A DNA stretch of 64,000 nt from Mycobacterium sp. AT1 (GTDB lineage: Bacteria; Actinomycetota; Actinomycetes; Mycobacteriales; Mycobacteriaceae): contig NZ_MVOC01000076.1 in the NCBI RefSeq assembly GCF_002043095.1, forward strand, positions 1-64,000. The letters run 5' to 3'. Position numbers and translations under genes: made by a program. Below, in pieces: positions 50,134-58,525 of this stretch (positions within the stretch are counted from its first letter, which is position 1; the number at the start of each line of letters is the position of its first letter). The notes beneath the pieces were generated by a model. The model searched no databases, was not told the origin of the DNA, and saw only the letters and a list, made by a program, of their open reading frames with translations.

Positions 50134-51497
50134 AGGGCGGCGCCAGGGTTGAGGATGTCGTCGGGGTCGAGGGCCTTCTTGATGCGACGGTTGAGCTCCA
50201 TCGCCTCTGGCCCGAGGTAACCGGCCAGCCACGGGCGCTTCAACCTGCCGACGCCGTGCTCGCCGGTGATGGTGCCGCCCAGGCCGACGGCGAGATCCAT
50301 GATCTCGCCGAAGGCCGTCTGTGCGCGGGCCGCCTCGTCGGCGTTGGACGGGTCGAACACGATCAGCGGATGGGTGTTGCCGTCACCGGCGTGCGCGATC
50401 ACCGAGATCATCAGCTGGTGCCGCTCGGCGAGCTTCTCGACACCCGCCACCAGGTCGGCAAGCGCAGGTAGCGGCACGCCGACGTCCTCCAGCAGCAGCG
50501 ACCCCTTCGCCTCGACCGCCGGGATCGCGAAGCGGCGCGCCGCGACGAAGGCGTCGCCCTCGTCGGGGTCGGACGTCGAATACACCTCTGTCGCACCGGC
50601 TTCGGTGAACACCCGCGCCATGTACTCGGCGTCCTCCGAACCGGCGGGACCGCGGTCGTCGGATGCCGCGACCATCATCGCCGCGGCGCCGCGGTTCAGC
50701 CCCATCTTGAGCTTGTCCTCGACCGCGTTGATGGCGACCTTGTCCATGAACTCCAGCATCGACGGCCGAATCTTGCCGGTGATGGTGACGACGGCGTCGG
50801 CGGCGGCGGCGACGTCGTCGAACGACGCGACGACGGTGCAGCCGCGATGCTGGGTGGGTAGCAGCTTGAGCGTCACCTCGGTGACGATGCCGAGCGTGCC
50901 CTCGCTGCCCACGAACAACTTGGTCAGGCTCAGGCCTGCGACGTCCTTGAGGCGCGGTCCGCCCAGCCGGACGGCGGTGCCGTCGGCCAGTACCACCTGC
51001 AGGCCGAGGACGTAATCGGTTGTGACGCCGTACTTTACGCAGCAGAGTCCGCCGGCGTTGGTGGCGATGTTGCCGCCGATACTGCAGATCTCGTACGACG
51101 ACGGGTCTGGCGGATACCACAGTCCGTACTCGGCGACGACCTTCTTCACCTCGGCGTTGAACAGCCCCGGCTGCGTGACGGCGGTTCGCGTCACGGGGTC
51201 GACGGTGATGTCGCGCATGCGTTCGGTGGACAGCACGATGCCGCCGTCGAGGGCCGTCGCGCCTCCGGAAAGGCCGGTGCCTGCGCCGCGGGGGACCACC
51301 GGTACGCGATGAGCGGTAGCCCAACGCATTACGGCTTGCACCTCTTCGGTGCGGCGCGGCCGGACGACCGCCATTGCGGTGCCCGCGTTCGGGTCGGCGG
51401 CACGGTCTTGCCGGTAGGACGCCACGATGTCGGGGTCGACGACGACGGTGCCTTCGGGCAGTTCGGCGATCAGGTCAGCCAGCATGTCAGCGCTCAC
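50130..51497 (-). CDS. FAD-linked oxidase, GlcD type (Rv1257c-like)
   Basis: A 455-residue flavoprotein of the glycolate/D-lactate oxidase family. The FAD loop is VPVVPRGAGTGLSGGA (about 69-84), with the metal-binding motif AHAGDGNTHPLIV and TGEHGVGRLKRPWL near the end. It starts 19 bp after the lactate permease stop, so the pair probably imports and oxidises lactate or glycolate. The GTG at 51497 gives the same length as recalled for Rv1257c; an ATG 4 codons later is possible. It shares only family-level similarity with the other oxidase at 32551. Confidence 0.88.
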   Translation of the reverse strand: MSADMLADLIAELPEGTVVVDPDIVASYRQDRAADPNAGTAMAVVRPRRTEEVQAVMRWATAHRVPVVPRGAGTGLSGGATALDGGIVLSTERMRDITVDPVTRTAVTQPGLFNAEVKKVVAEYGLWYPPDPSSYEICSIGGNIATNAGGLCCVKYGVTTDYVLGLQVVLADGTAVRLGGPRLKDVAGLSLTKLFVGSEGTLGIVTEVTLKLLPTQHRGCTVVASFDDVAAAADAVVTITGKIRPSMLEFMDKVAINAVEDKLKMGLNRGAAAMMVAASDDRGPAGSEDAEYMARVFTEAGATEVYSTSDPDEGDAFVAARRFAIPAVEAKGSLLLEDVGVPLPALADLVAGVEKLAERHQLMISVIAHAGDGNTHPLIVFDPSNADEAARAQTAFGEIMDLAVGLGGTITGEHGVGRLKRPWLAGYLGPEAMELNRRIKKALDPDDILNPGAAL

Positions 51498-51516
51498 GGG
51501 TTCGATGCTACGAGTC

Positions 51517-53157
51517 TCACGGCACCATCCACGACAAGACGGGCGAGGCCTGCAGCGCGGACAACGCACAGAGGACGAGGAGGAAGCCGAGGCTCCAGAG
51601 GACCACCCTGCGGAAGATCTCGCCTTCCTTGCCGTTGAGCCCCACCGCCGCCGCGGCGATGGCCAGGTTTTGCGGGGAGATCATCTTGCCGAGCACGCCG
51701 CCGGAACTGTTCGAGGCGGCCATCAGAACGTCGGAGAGCCCGGCTTGGTTCGCGGCGGTGACCTGCAGGGCGCCGAACAACGAGTTCGCGGACGTGTCGG
51801 AGCCGGTCACCGCGACGCCCAGCCAGCCGAGGATCGGGGACAGCAGCGCGAACGCCGAGCCCGCCCCAGCCATCCAGGTGCCGAGGGTGATGGTCTGGCC
51901 GGACAAGTTCATCACGAAGGCCAGCGCCAGCACCATCATGACCGTGAGAATCGCCCACCGCAACTGGTGCAGCGTCGCCCCATAGGCCTTGACGGCCCTT
52001 GGCACCGAGAGTCTCAGCGCGACCATGGTCAGCACGCCGGCAACCAGCATCTGGGTGCCGGGCGTGGTGAGCAAGTTGAGGGAGAACTTGGCGAGGCTCA
52101 GTGGGTCGCCGTCGGCGTCAACCACGTCGAGGCCGGGCCAGTTGAAGGTGATCGTGGCGCGGTCCAGCAGCTTCTTCACCGCGCTGATCTGGCAGACGAC
52201 GAAGACGGCGATGATGATGCCGTAGGGCGCGTACGCCTTGACGACGTCGGCCCTGGAATCGGTGACGTCGGCATCGTCAGGCAGGTCGTCAGGCCCGTCT
52301 GCCGTCCCCGAGGCGCCGACCCGCGCGGTGACGTCGGCGGTGCGGGACGGACGCCGGACCCGAACCATGGCGACCACCGCGGCCGCCGATGCAAGGGCCG
52401 CCACCACGTCGGCCAGCGGCACGGACACGAAGTTGGAGGTGGCGTACTGCGCGGCGGCGAACACGACGCCGCAGACCAGCGCGACGGGCCAGGTCTGCCG
52501 GAGGCCGCGCCGACCGTCCACGATCGCCACCAGGGCCAGCGGAACGAACAGGGCCAGCAGCGGCGTCTGGCGGCCGATCATGGCGCCGAGCGTGTCGACG
52601 GGAAGTTCGGTGACCCTGCCGAGGGTGATGATGGGGGTGGCCATCGCACCGAAGGCGACCGGCGCGGTGTTCGCCACCAGGGCGAGCACCGCGGCCTTCA
52701 TCGGCTGAAAGCCCAACGCCATCAACATCACCGAGGTCACCGCGACGGGAGTGCCGAAGCCGGCGAGCGCCTCCATCAGCGCGCCGAAGGAGAAGGCGAT
52801 GATGATCGCCTGAACGCGTTGGTCGTCGCTGACGCTGGCGAACGAACGTCGCAGGACGTCGAAATGACCTGTCTCGACCGTCATCTGGTACACCCAGATG
52901 GCGTTGATGACGATCCACAGAATGGGAAAGAAGCCGAACGCCGCGCCCTCGGTGCCGGCGAGCAACGCCTGACCGACGGGCATGCCGTAGACGACGATCG
53001 CGATTGCCAGCGACACCGCCAGCGAGATCAGCGACGCCACCCAGGCCGTCATCTTCAGCGCACCGAGCAGAACGAACAGCAGGAGCAGCGGGATGACTGC
53101 CACCACCGCGCTCCACGCGATTGAGTTGGCGACCGGATCGAGAACTTGCTGGTACAC
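51517..53157 (-). CDS. lldP: L-lactate/glycolate permease, LldP family
   Basis: A 546-residue transporter with about 13 membrane segments. LctP/LldP signatures are LVFVLLGALKMTAW-like in helix 1, FGALMEALAGFGTPVAVT and GWLGVAVTGSDTSANSLFGALQ. It carries lactate or glycolate with protons. It is followed by the GlcD-type oxidase, forming an uptake-and-oxidation operon. Its promoter should lie in the 74-bp gap to tap, where a TTGGG-N4-CCCAA palindrome is found. I know of no equivalent gene at this site in M. tuberculosis. The GTG start has a modest GAGG upstream. Confidence 0.9.
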   Translation of the reverse strand: MYQQVLDPVANSIAWSAVVAVIPLLLLFVLLGALKMTAWVASLISLAVSLAIAIVVYGMPVGQALLAGTEGAAFGFFPILWIVINAIWVYQMTVETGHFDVLRRSFASVSDDQRVQAIIIAFSFGALMEALAGFGTPVAVTSVMLMALGFQPMKAAVLALVANTAPVAFGAMATPIITLGRVTELPVDTLGAMIGRQTPLLALFVPLALVAIVDGRRGLRQTWPVALVCGVVFAAAQYATSNFVSVPLADVVAALASAAAVVAMVRVRRPSRTADVTARVGASGTADGPDDLPDDADVTDSRADVVKAYAPYGIIIAVFVVCQISAVKKLLDRATITFNWPGLDVVDADGDPLSLAKFSLNLLTTPGTQMLVAGVLTMVALRLSVPRAVKAYGATLHQLRWAILTVMMVLALAFVMNLSGQTITLGTWMAGAGSAFALLSPILGWLGVAVTGSDTSANSLFGALQVTAANQAGLSDVLMAASNSSGGVLGKMISPQNLAIAAAAVGLNGKEGEIFRRVVLWSLGFLLVLCALSALQASPVLSWMVP

Positions 53158-53193
53158 GGCTGACCTCGATTGTGGTGTGCGTCACATGCGAGG

Positions 53194-53207
53194 TTGGGGT
53201 TACCCAA
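53194..53207. promoter_or_regulatory. TTGGG-GTTA-CCCAA palindrome before the lactate permease
   Basis: Five-base arms around GTTA lie 37 bp upstream of the permease GTG. The arms can be extended as GGTT/AACC with a one-base bulge. It is a candidate operator for the permease-oxidase operon. Confidence 0.4.
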
Positions 53208-53231
53208 ACCGGTCAGCTGGAAACCGCGGGA

Positions 53232-54452
53232 TCACCGATCTTGATCCAGGTGGCGCAGAGCGGGCAGGAAGATCGCCGCCAATCCGAGCAGCAGCATCGG
53301 CAGGGACAAGGCGAGGAACGTCGCGTGCAGGCCCGCGGTGTCGGCGAGCGGACCGGCGACGATCAGCCCGAGCGGGCCCGCCGCGTAGGCCAGCGAGCCC
53401 ATCACTCCGACCACCCGGCCGCGCAGGTGCGCGGGTGCCTGGGTCTGCATCACGTAGTTGTAGATCGGGGCAATCGGCCCGTAGACGAACCCCACGACGG
53501 CGCAGAGCACCAGGATCACCGGCAGCGGCGGCAGGAAGGCGATGACGGTCATCGCCACCCCGAGCACCAGCAGTGCGACGAGCATGATCGTCCGCCGGTT
53601 GGAGTACTTCGACATCGCGGCATAGCCGAGCGCGCCGATCAACCCGCCCACGCTCAGCGCCACCAGCACCCACCCCAGGTGCGCGGGCTCGCTGCGGTCG
53701 GTGAAGTACTTGGGGAACAGCACGCTCTCCATCGGCATGTACAGCCCGGTGGCGGTGAGGTCGACGAATGCGAGCGTGCGCAACACCGGGGTGTTCCAGA
53801 CGAACTTGAGACCCTCGACGACGCCCGCCCACACTTGGGGCATGTGCTCGCGATTGGGGACGCCGGCACCCTCGAGGCGCAGCACCGCGACCGCCGAGAT
53901 GGACAGCACGAAGGCACCGGCCGTCACCCACATGGTGTCGACGCCACCCAGGGTGGCGATCAAGAGGCCACCGACGCCGGGTCCGACGATGTAGGCCAGG
54001 TTGAACACCGCCTCGTAGACGCCGTTGGCGTGGTCAAGCGTCCAACCCGCCCGGTGGGCTGCCTCGGGGAGCATGGTCTCGCGGGCCGTCATGCCTGCCG
54101 GGTCGAAGAACGCGCCGAGTGCGGCCAAGGCGGCCAGCACCGTCACGTTGATCGCGTCGGCGCCGAACGTCAGCGCGATCACCGGGACCGCGGCGACCGA
54201 CACGGCGGACAGCGCGTCGGAGATCATCGACACCCGCCGGCGTCCCAGGTAGTCGACCGCCGCCCCCGCCATCAGGGTGGCGACCAGCAGCGGCAGCGTT
54301 CCCGCCATGGCCACGATCGAGGCGTCGACCGCAGATCCGTTGCGCTGCAATACCAACCATGGAAATGCGACGAGGGAGATTCCGTTGCCCGCCCCGGCTG
54401 TGAGTGCCGCGAAGAAGATCAGGAAGAGGGGGCGCCGGGTGGTGTTGATCAT
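53232..54452 (-). CDS. tap: Tap-like MFS multidrug efflux pump (Rv1258c)
   Basis: A 406-residue 12-segment MFS pump. It resembles M. tuberculosis Tap closely in memory: ISLVAFPWLVLQR near the start, DYLGRRRVSM (motif A), MESVLFPKYFTDRS, and VIAFLPPLPVILVLCAVVGFVYGPI. Tap exports aminoglycosides, tetracycline and other drugs and belongs to the WhiB7 regulon. A promoter with an A-rich tract before its -35, the WhiB7 pattern, lies in the 75-bp gap to udgB. Confidence 0.9.
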   Translation of the reverse strand: MINTTRRPLFLIFFAALTAGAGNGISLVAFPWLVLQRNGSAVDASIVAMAGTLPLLVATLMAGAAVDYLGRRRVSMISDALSAVSVAAVPVIALTFGADAINVTVLAALAALGAFFDPAGMTARETMLPEAAHRAGWTLDHANGVYEAVFNLAYIVGPGVGGLLIATLGGVDTMWVTAGAFVLSISAVAVLRLEGAGVPNREHMPQVWAGVVEGLKFVWNTPVLRTLAFVDLTATGLYMPMESVLFPKYFTDRSEPAHLGWVLVALSVGGLIGALGYAAMSKYSNRRTIMLVALLVLGVAMTVIAFLPPLPVILVLCAVVGFVYGPIAPIYNYVMQTQAPAHLRGRVVGVMGSLAYAAGPLGLIVAGPLADTAGLHATFLALSLPMLLLGLAAIFLPALRHLDQDR

Positions 54453-54468
54453 GAGTTCTCGCGGCTGA

Positions 54469-54506
54469 ATCTAACAGCGAGTCAGCCCGATCCGCGAACA
54501 CATTTT
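54469..54506 (-). promoter_or_regulatory. Candidate WhiB7-type promoter of tap
   Basis: On the minus strand AAAA (54506-54503) is followed after 4 bases by TTCGCG (54498-54493), an 18-bp spacer and TTAGAT (54474-54469). An A/T tract just upstream of a poor -35 is what WhiB7-activated promoters show. Confidence 0.45.
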
Positions 54507-54527
54507 CCGCACGTGCACAGTGAGGGG

Positions 54528-55352
54528 GTGAGACTGGCGCATCCGCGGACCGGCGAGCTGTTCGACTCGCCGGTGCCGGCCGGGACCGGCTGGCCGGGTG
54601 ATCCCGCCAGGCCCGACACCGCCGTGGCGACGACGCCGGCGCGGGTGCGCACGTTGGCCAAGGGGGCTCGGACGGTCGACGACCTCGACGCGGAGGTCAG
54701 CGTGTGCCGGGCCTGCCCACGGCTGGTCGCCTGGCGGGAGAAGGTGGCCGTCGAGAAGCGTCGGTCCTTCGCCGGCGAGCCGTACTGGGGCCGGCCGGTG
54801 CCCGGTTTCGGCTCGACTACGCCGTCGATCCTGATCGTGGGGCTCGCGCCCGCCGCCAACGGCGCCAACCGGACGGGCCGGGTGTTCACCGGCGACCGCA
54901 GCGGCGACTTCCTGTTCGCCGCGCTCTACCGCGCAGGCCTGGCGAGCTCGCCGCTGAGCGTCGACGCCGCGGACGGTTTGACGCTGATCGACACCCGGAT
55001 GGTCGCGCCCGTCCGATGCGCACCACCGGACAACGCTCCGACGCCGGAGGAACGCGCGACGTGCGCCCCCTGGCTGGACGCCGAGTGGCGGCTGGTGCGG
55101 CCCGGCGTGCGCGCGGTCGTCGCACTCGGCGGGTTCGCGTGGAAGGTGGCGTTGGACATGGTGCGCGCCGGCGGTGGCACGGTGCCCCGGCCGCTACCCA
55201 AGTTCGGCCACCTGGCGGTCGCGACGTTGGGCGACGTGGCGCTGATCGGCTGCTTTCACCCTAGCCAGCAGAACACCTTCACCGGTCGGCTCACCCCGGC
55301 CATGGTCGACGACGTGTTCACCACCGCCAAGACCGTGGTTTCGGCGCGCTGA
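54528..55352 (+). CDS. udgB: Type-5 uracil-DNA glycosylase UdgB
   Basis: A 274-residue family-5 uracil-DNA glycosylase. Motif 1 is GLAPAANGANRTGRVFTGD, where the usual catalytic Asp/Asn is replaced as in this family. Motif 2 is CFHPSQQNTFTGRLT. Four Cys for a 4Fe-4S cluster are in VCRACPRL, VRCAPP and ATCAPW. It removes uracil and other deaminated bases, including hypoxanthine, from DNA. The GTG at 54528 is given; GTGs at 54513 and 54520 lie nearby, the first in frame. It is divergent from tap, as in M. tuberculosis (Rv1259). Confidence 0.9.
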   Translation: MRLAHPRTGELFDSPVPAGTGWPGDPARPDTAVATTPARVRTLAKGARTVDDLDAEVSVCRACPRLVAWREKVAVEKRRSFAGEPYWGRPVPGFGSTTPSILIVGLAPAANGANRTGRVFTGDRSGDFLFAALYRAGLASSPLSVDAADGLTLIDTRMVAPVRCAPPDNAPTPEERATCAPWLDAEWRLVRPGVRAVVALGGFAWKVALDMVRAGGGTVPRPLPKFGHLAVATLGDVALIGCFHPSQQNTFTGRLTPAMVDDVFTTAKTVVSAR

Positions 55353-55429
55353 TCCGCGCTCACCGCGGTTGAACGCGCCGAAATCGCCCGACGGGGAACG
55401 ATCCCGGCGACCCGGCGGTTGAATGAAGC

Positions 55430-56482
55430 GTGCGACTTTCGGTACTAGACCTCGTCCCGGTCCGCAGCGACCAGACCACCTCCGATGCGCTGGCGGCGAC
55501 GGTTCACCTCGCCAAGACCGCCGACGAGCTGGGCTACACGCGCTACTGGGTGGCCGAACACCACAACATGCCCGCGGTCGCGGCGACCAGCCCGCCCGTC
55601 GTGCTGGCCTACCTCGCGGCCCAGACCGCGCAGCTGCGGCTCGGCTCAGGCGGGGTGATGCTGCCCAATCACGCGCCGCTCGCCGTCGCCGAGCAGTTCG
55701 CGCTGCTGGAGGCCGCCGCGCCCGGCCGCATCGATCTGGGCATCGGGCGGGCTCCCGGTTCGGATCCAGTGACCTCGATGGCGCTCCGCGGCGCCGCGGG
55801 CCGTGATGACAGCGACATCGAGAACTTTCCCCAATACCTCGACGACGTCGCCGCGCTGATGAGCACCACCGGCGTCAAGGTGGCGGTGCGCAGCAGGGGC
55901 CTGCTCGACCAGAACTACGTCCTCAAGGCGACGCCCGCGGCCGCCAGCGAACCGCGGCTGTGGCTGCTCGGATCGTCTCTCTACTCGGCGCACCTGGCCG
56001 CCGCGAAGGGACTGCCGTACGTGTTCGCCCACCACTTCTCCGGGCAGGGCACCGAGGAGGCGCTCGCCACCTACCGCTCCGAGTTCCGGCCCAGTGACCT
56101 CGCCGCGGAGCCCATCACGTTCATGACGGTCAACGCGTCGGTCGCGCCCACTCGCGAGGAGGCGATGGACTTGATGCTGCCGAATCTGCACATGATGGCC
56201 TTCCTGCGCACGGGCCAACCGCTGCGCGCGCTCGACCTCGTCGAGGACGCCCGGCAAGTCGAGCTCAGCTTCCAACAGGAGGCCGTCGTCGACGCCGGTC
56301 TGGAGCGTGCTGTCGTCGGCTCTCCGACTGAGGCCGCCGCTCAGATTCGCGAGCTCGCCGCCCACTTCGGCGTCGACGAGGTGATGGTCAACCCCGTCGG
56401 CTCCGCGTTCCGCGGCGTCGACCCCCGGCTCGCACCGGCCCGCGACCAGACGCTGGAACTGCTCGCCAAGGAGCTCTTCTAG
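55430..56482 (+). CDS. Luciferase-like flavin monooxygenase (LLM, MsnO8 type)
   Basis: A 350-residue bacterial-luciferase-like TIM-barrel enzyme. Typical segments are LGYTRYWVAEHHNMPAVA, GSGGVMLPNHAPLAVAEQF, LLEAAAPGRIDLGIGRAPG, and YVFAHHFSG. It uses FMN or possibly F420; the substrate is unknown. The GTG at 55430 has only a weak purine stretch upstream. Its TAG shares a CTAG (56479-56482) with the convergent DDN-like gene. I recall no equivalent here in M. tuberculosis. Confidence 0.85.
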   Translation: MRLSVLDLVPVRSDQTTSDALAATVHLAKTADELGYTRYWVAEHHNMPAVAATSPPVVLAYLAAQTAQLRLGSGGVMLPNHAPLAVAEQFALLEAAAPGRIDLGIGRAPGSDPVTSMALRGAAGRDDSDIENFPQYLDDVAALMSTTGVKVAVRSRGLLDQNYVLKATPAAASEPRLWLLGSSLYSAHLAAAKGLPYVFAHHFSGQGTEEALATYRSEFRPSDLAAEPITFMTVNASVAPTREEAMDLMLPNLHMMAFLRTGQPLRALDLVEDARQVELSFQQEAVVDAGLERAVVGSPTEAAAQIRELAAHFGVDEVMVNPVGSAFRGVDPRLAPARDQTLELLAKELF

Positions 56483-56928
56483 CTTGGCGTCAGCGCGATG
56501 ATGGGGATCGGTCGCTTCGTGCGCTTCTGATACCCGTCGTAGCGCTGGGAGTTGTTGTCGTTGACCAGCTTCCACAGCCGGGCGTAGTCCGGGTCGTCGG
56601 CACCGATGATGCGTGCCGTGGCGGGCATCCGTTTGGGGCCGACGTTGATCTCGACCTTCGGATTCGCCTTCAGGTTGAAGTACCACCCGGGCGCCTTCGG
56701 GTCACCGCCCTTGGAGGCGACGACGTGGTAGGACCCGCCGTCGAGGGCGTAGCTCAGCGCGTTGGTGCGCGCAATGCCCGTCTTGGCGCCGACGGTGTGC
56801 AGCAGCAGGATTGGTGCCTGCCCTGGGATCTTGTGCCCGACCCAGCCGTTGGTCTTGCGATAGATCGCATCGTGGACCTTGAGAAGCGGAATGCCGAGGT
56901 AGCGCTCCCAGACGGGAATGGTGCTCAT
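56479..56928 (-). CDS. F420-dependent nitroreductase-family (DDN-like) protein (Rv1261c-like)
   Basis: A 149-residue split-barrel protein of the deazaflavin-dependent nitroreductase/DUF385 family. Landmarks are VGAKTGIARTNALSYALDGG, YHVVASKGGDPKAPGWYFNLKAN, and a Tyr in QRYDGYQKRT. Relatives bind F420 and reduce quinones or activate the prodrug pretomanid. The ATG at 56928 gives the same length as Rv1261c (recalled as 149). The neighbouring luciferase-like enzyme may also be F420-linked. Confidence 0.87.
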   Translation of the reverse strand: MSTIPVWERYLGIPLLKVHDAIYRKTNGWVGHKIPGQAPILLLHTVGAKTGIARTNALSYALDGGSYHVVASKGGDPKAPGWYFNLKANPKVEINVGPKRMPATARIIGADDPDYARLWKLVNDNNSQRYDGYQKRTKRPIPIIALTPS

Positions 56929-57039
56929 GGGCCCCAGTCTGTCATCCGAGAACCGGGTGGAGCTGTGGCCATAGCTTCCCGGGGAGTTGTGTAGCGGCTG
57001 ACATTGTCGGTGCGCCGTCGTGTCGCGCATCGTGGAGCC

Positions 57040-57999
57040 ATGACGACCGGTCCGATCGACGTTCACGCGCACTGGCTACCCGAGGAGCTGTTCGGGCTCC
57101 CGCCCGGTTCACCGCTGCCGCCGCTTCACGGCCGCGACGGTCAGATGTTCCTCGGCGAGTTGCCGCTGTACATCGAGACCGACGCCATGACCGATCCGCG
57201 TCGGGTGATCGCCGACACCGATGCCGCCGGGCTCGGCACCCGGGTGATCTCGGCGCCGCCGTTCGCCTTTCCGGTCGCCGACGACCCAGGAGTCGACGAC
57301 TACGTCGGCCGGTTCAACGATGCGCTGGCCGGTGCCTGCCGCGACAGCGGCGATCGGCTTCTTGGGCTGGGGTTGGTGTCGCTGCACGACGTCGATTCGG
57401 CGCTCGCGCAGATGAATCAGATCGCGGCCAGCGGTGTGATTCGCGGGATCGCGGTACCACCACTGCTCGGTTCGACGTCGTTCGACGTGGCACCGATGCG
57501 CGACCTGTTGACCGTCGCCTCCGAACTCGACCTTGCCGTGCTGGTGCACCCGATGCAGTTGCCGCGGCCGGAGTGGTCGTCGTACTACCTCGTCAACCTG
57601 ATCGGTAATCCCGTCGAAACCGCCACGGCCGCAGCGGCTCTGGTGCTCGGCGGGGTGCTCGAGGCGCTGCCCGACCTGCGCATCTGCATGCTGCACGGCG
57701 GTGGGTGCGCGCCGGCGCTGGTGGGGCGTTGGGAGCACGGCTGGAAGCAGCGGGCCGACGTCCGCACCGCAGAAACCCGTTCTCCGCGTGAGGGTTTTGC
57801 CGGCTTGTGGTTCGACACCCTGACCCACGATGCGGCGGCCCTCGAGCTGCTGCGCGCGCAGTCCGATCCCACGCACCTGATGTGCGGCAGCGACTATCCG
57901 TTCGACATGGGTCTGCCGAAGCCTCTCGAGCTGCCGCACGCCGCAGGCGTCGACGATGCCACCCTCGAACGCAACGCGCGGAAGTTCTTAGGGCTTTAG
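57040..57999 (+). CDS. Amidohydrolase-2 / ACMSD-like metal-dependent decarboxylase
   Basis: A 319-residue amidohydrolase of the ACMSD/gamma-resorcylate decarboxylase group. The N-terminal metal motif is DVHAHW, followed by the strand 5 His in VLVHPMQLP, CMLHGGG, and the Asp in CGSDYPFDMG. It likely decarboxylates or hydrolyses an aromatic or muconate-type acid with Zn or Mn. The ATG at 57040 follows GGAG. Its end overlaps the HIT gene by 12 bp. No other genes of a clear aromatic pathway lie adjacent. Confidence 0.86.
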   Translation: MTTGPIDVHAHWLPEELFGLPPGSPLPPLHGRDGQMFLGELPLYIETDAMTDPRRVIADTDAAGLGTRVISAPPFAFPVADDPGVDDYVGRFNDALAGACRDSGDRLLGLGLVSLHDVDSALAQMNQIAASGVIRGIAVPPLLGSTSFDVAPMRDLLTVASELDLAVLVHPMQLPRPEWSSYYLVNLIGNPVETATAAAALVLGGVLEALPDLRICMLHGGGCAPALVGRWEHGWKQRADVRTAETRSPREGFAGLWFDTLTHDAAALELLRAQSDPTHLMCGSDYPFDMGLPKPLELPHAAGVDDATLERNARKFLGL

Positions 58000-58413
58000 G
58001 GAATCCAGCGCGTCGCGCAGGATGCGGGCCGTCTCCTCCCGATCGGGATCGCGCCGGATCACCAATCCCTTGGCGAAGGACAGCTTGTCGCCGGTCTTGC
58101 GTGGCGTGACGTGCAGGTGGATGTGGAAGACGCTCTGGAACGCCGCCTTCCCGTCGTTGACGACGACGTTGTTGCCGTCGGCGTGTAGCTCCGAGGCGCG
58201 CGCCGCCTTGGCGACGCGCTGACCGATCCGCATCATGGCGGCGACCGTGTCCGGCGGGGTGTCGGTCAGGTCCACGGTGTGCGCCTTGGGGATGACGAGC
58301 ACGTGCCCGCGGACGATGGGTCGGATGTCGAGGATGGCGAGGCACTCGTCGTCCTCGTAGACGCGGATGGCCGGTGCGTCACCGGCGACGATGGCACAGA
58401 ACACGCAGGGCAT
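57988..58413 (-). CDS. HIT-family nucleotide hydrolase (Rv1262c-like)
   Basis: A 141-residue HIT protein. The active-site His triad is in FHIHLHVTPR. The N-terminal CVFCAIVAG has a CxxC that may bind zinc with a His. The family hydrolyses or transfers AMP from nucleotide conjugates. The ATG at 58413 begins at the conserved MPCVFC and gives a length close to Rv1262c (recalled as 144). The open frame extends upstream, without family similarity. Confidence 0.88.
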   Translation of the reverse strand: MPCVFCAIVAGDAPAIRVYEDDECLAILDIRPIVRGHVLVIPKAHTVDLTDTPPDTVAAMMRIGQRVAKAARASELHADGNNVVVNDGKAAFQSVFHIHLHVTPRKTGDKLSFAKGLVIRRDPDREETARILRDALDSLKP

Positions 58414-58499
58414 GAGGCCACCGTAGCGGCCGGGCTCCGGCGACTGCCTGGCCCACCGGGCTGGTGAGACCCTGTCGTGAATCCGGTGATACTCTCTGT

Positions 58500-58517
58500 C
58501 TGTAACGATCCTTACAG
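58500..58517. promoter_or_regulatory. CTGTAA-N6-TTACAG operator before the TetR-SDR pair
   Basis: A perfect inverted repeat of 6-bp arms around 6 bp ends 8 bp before the ATG of the TetR gene. Its size and place fit an autoregulatory TetR operator. Confidence 0.65.
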
Positions 58518-58525
58518 GGAGAGCG

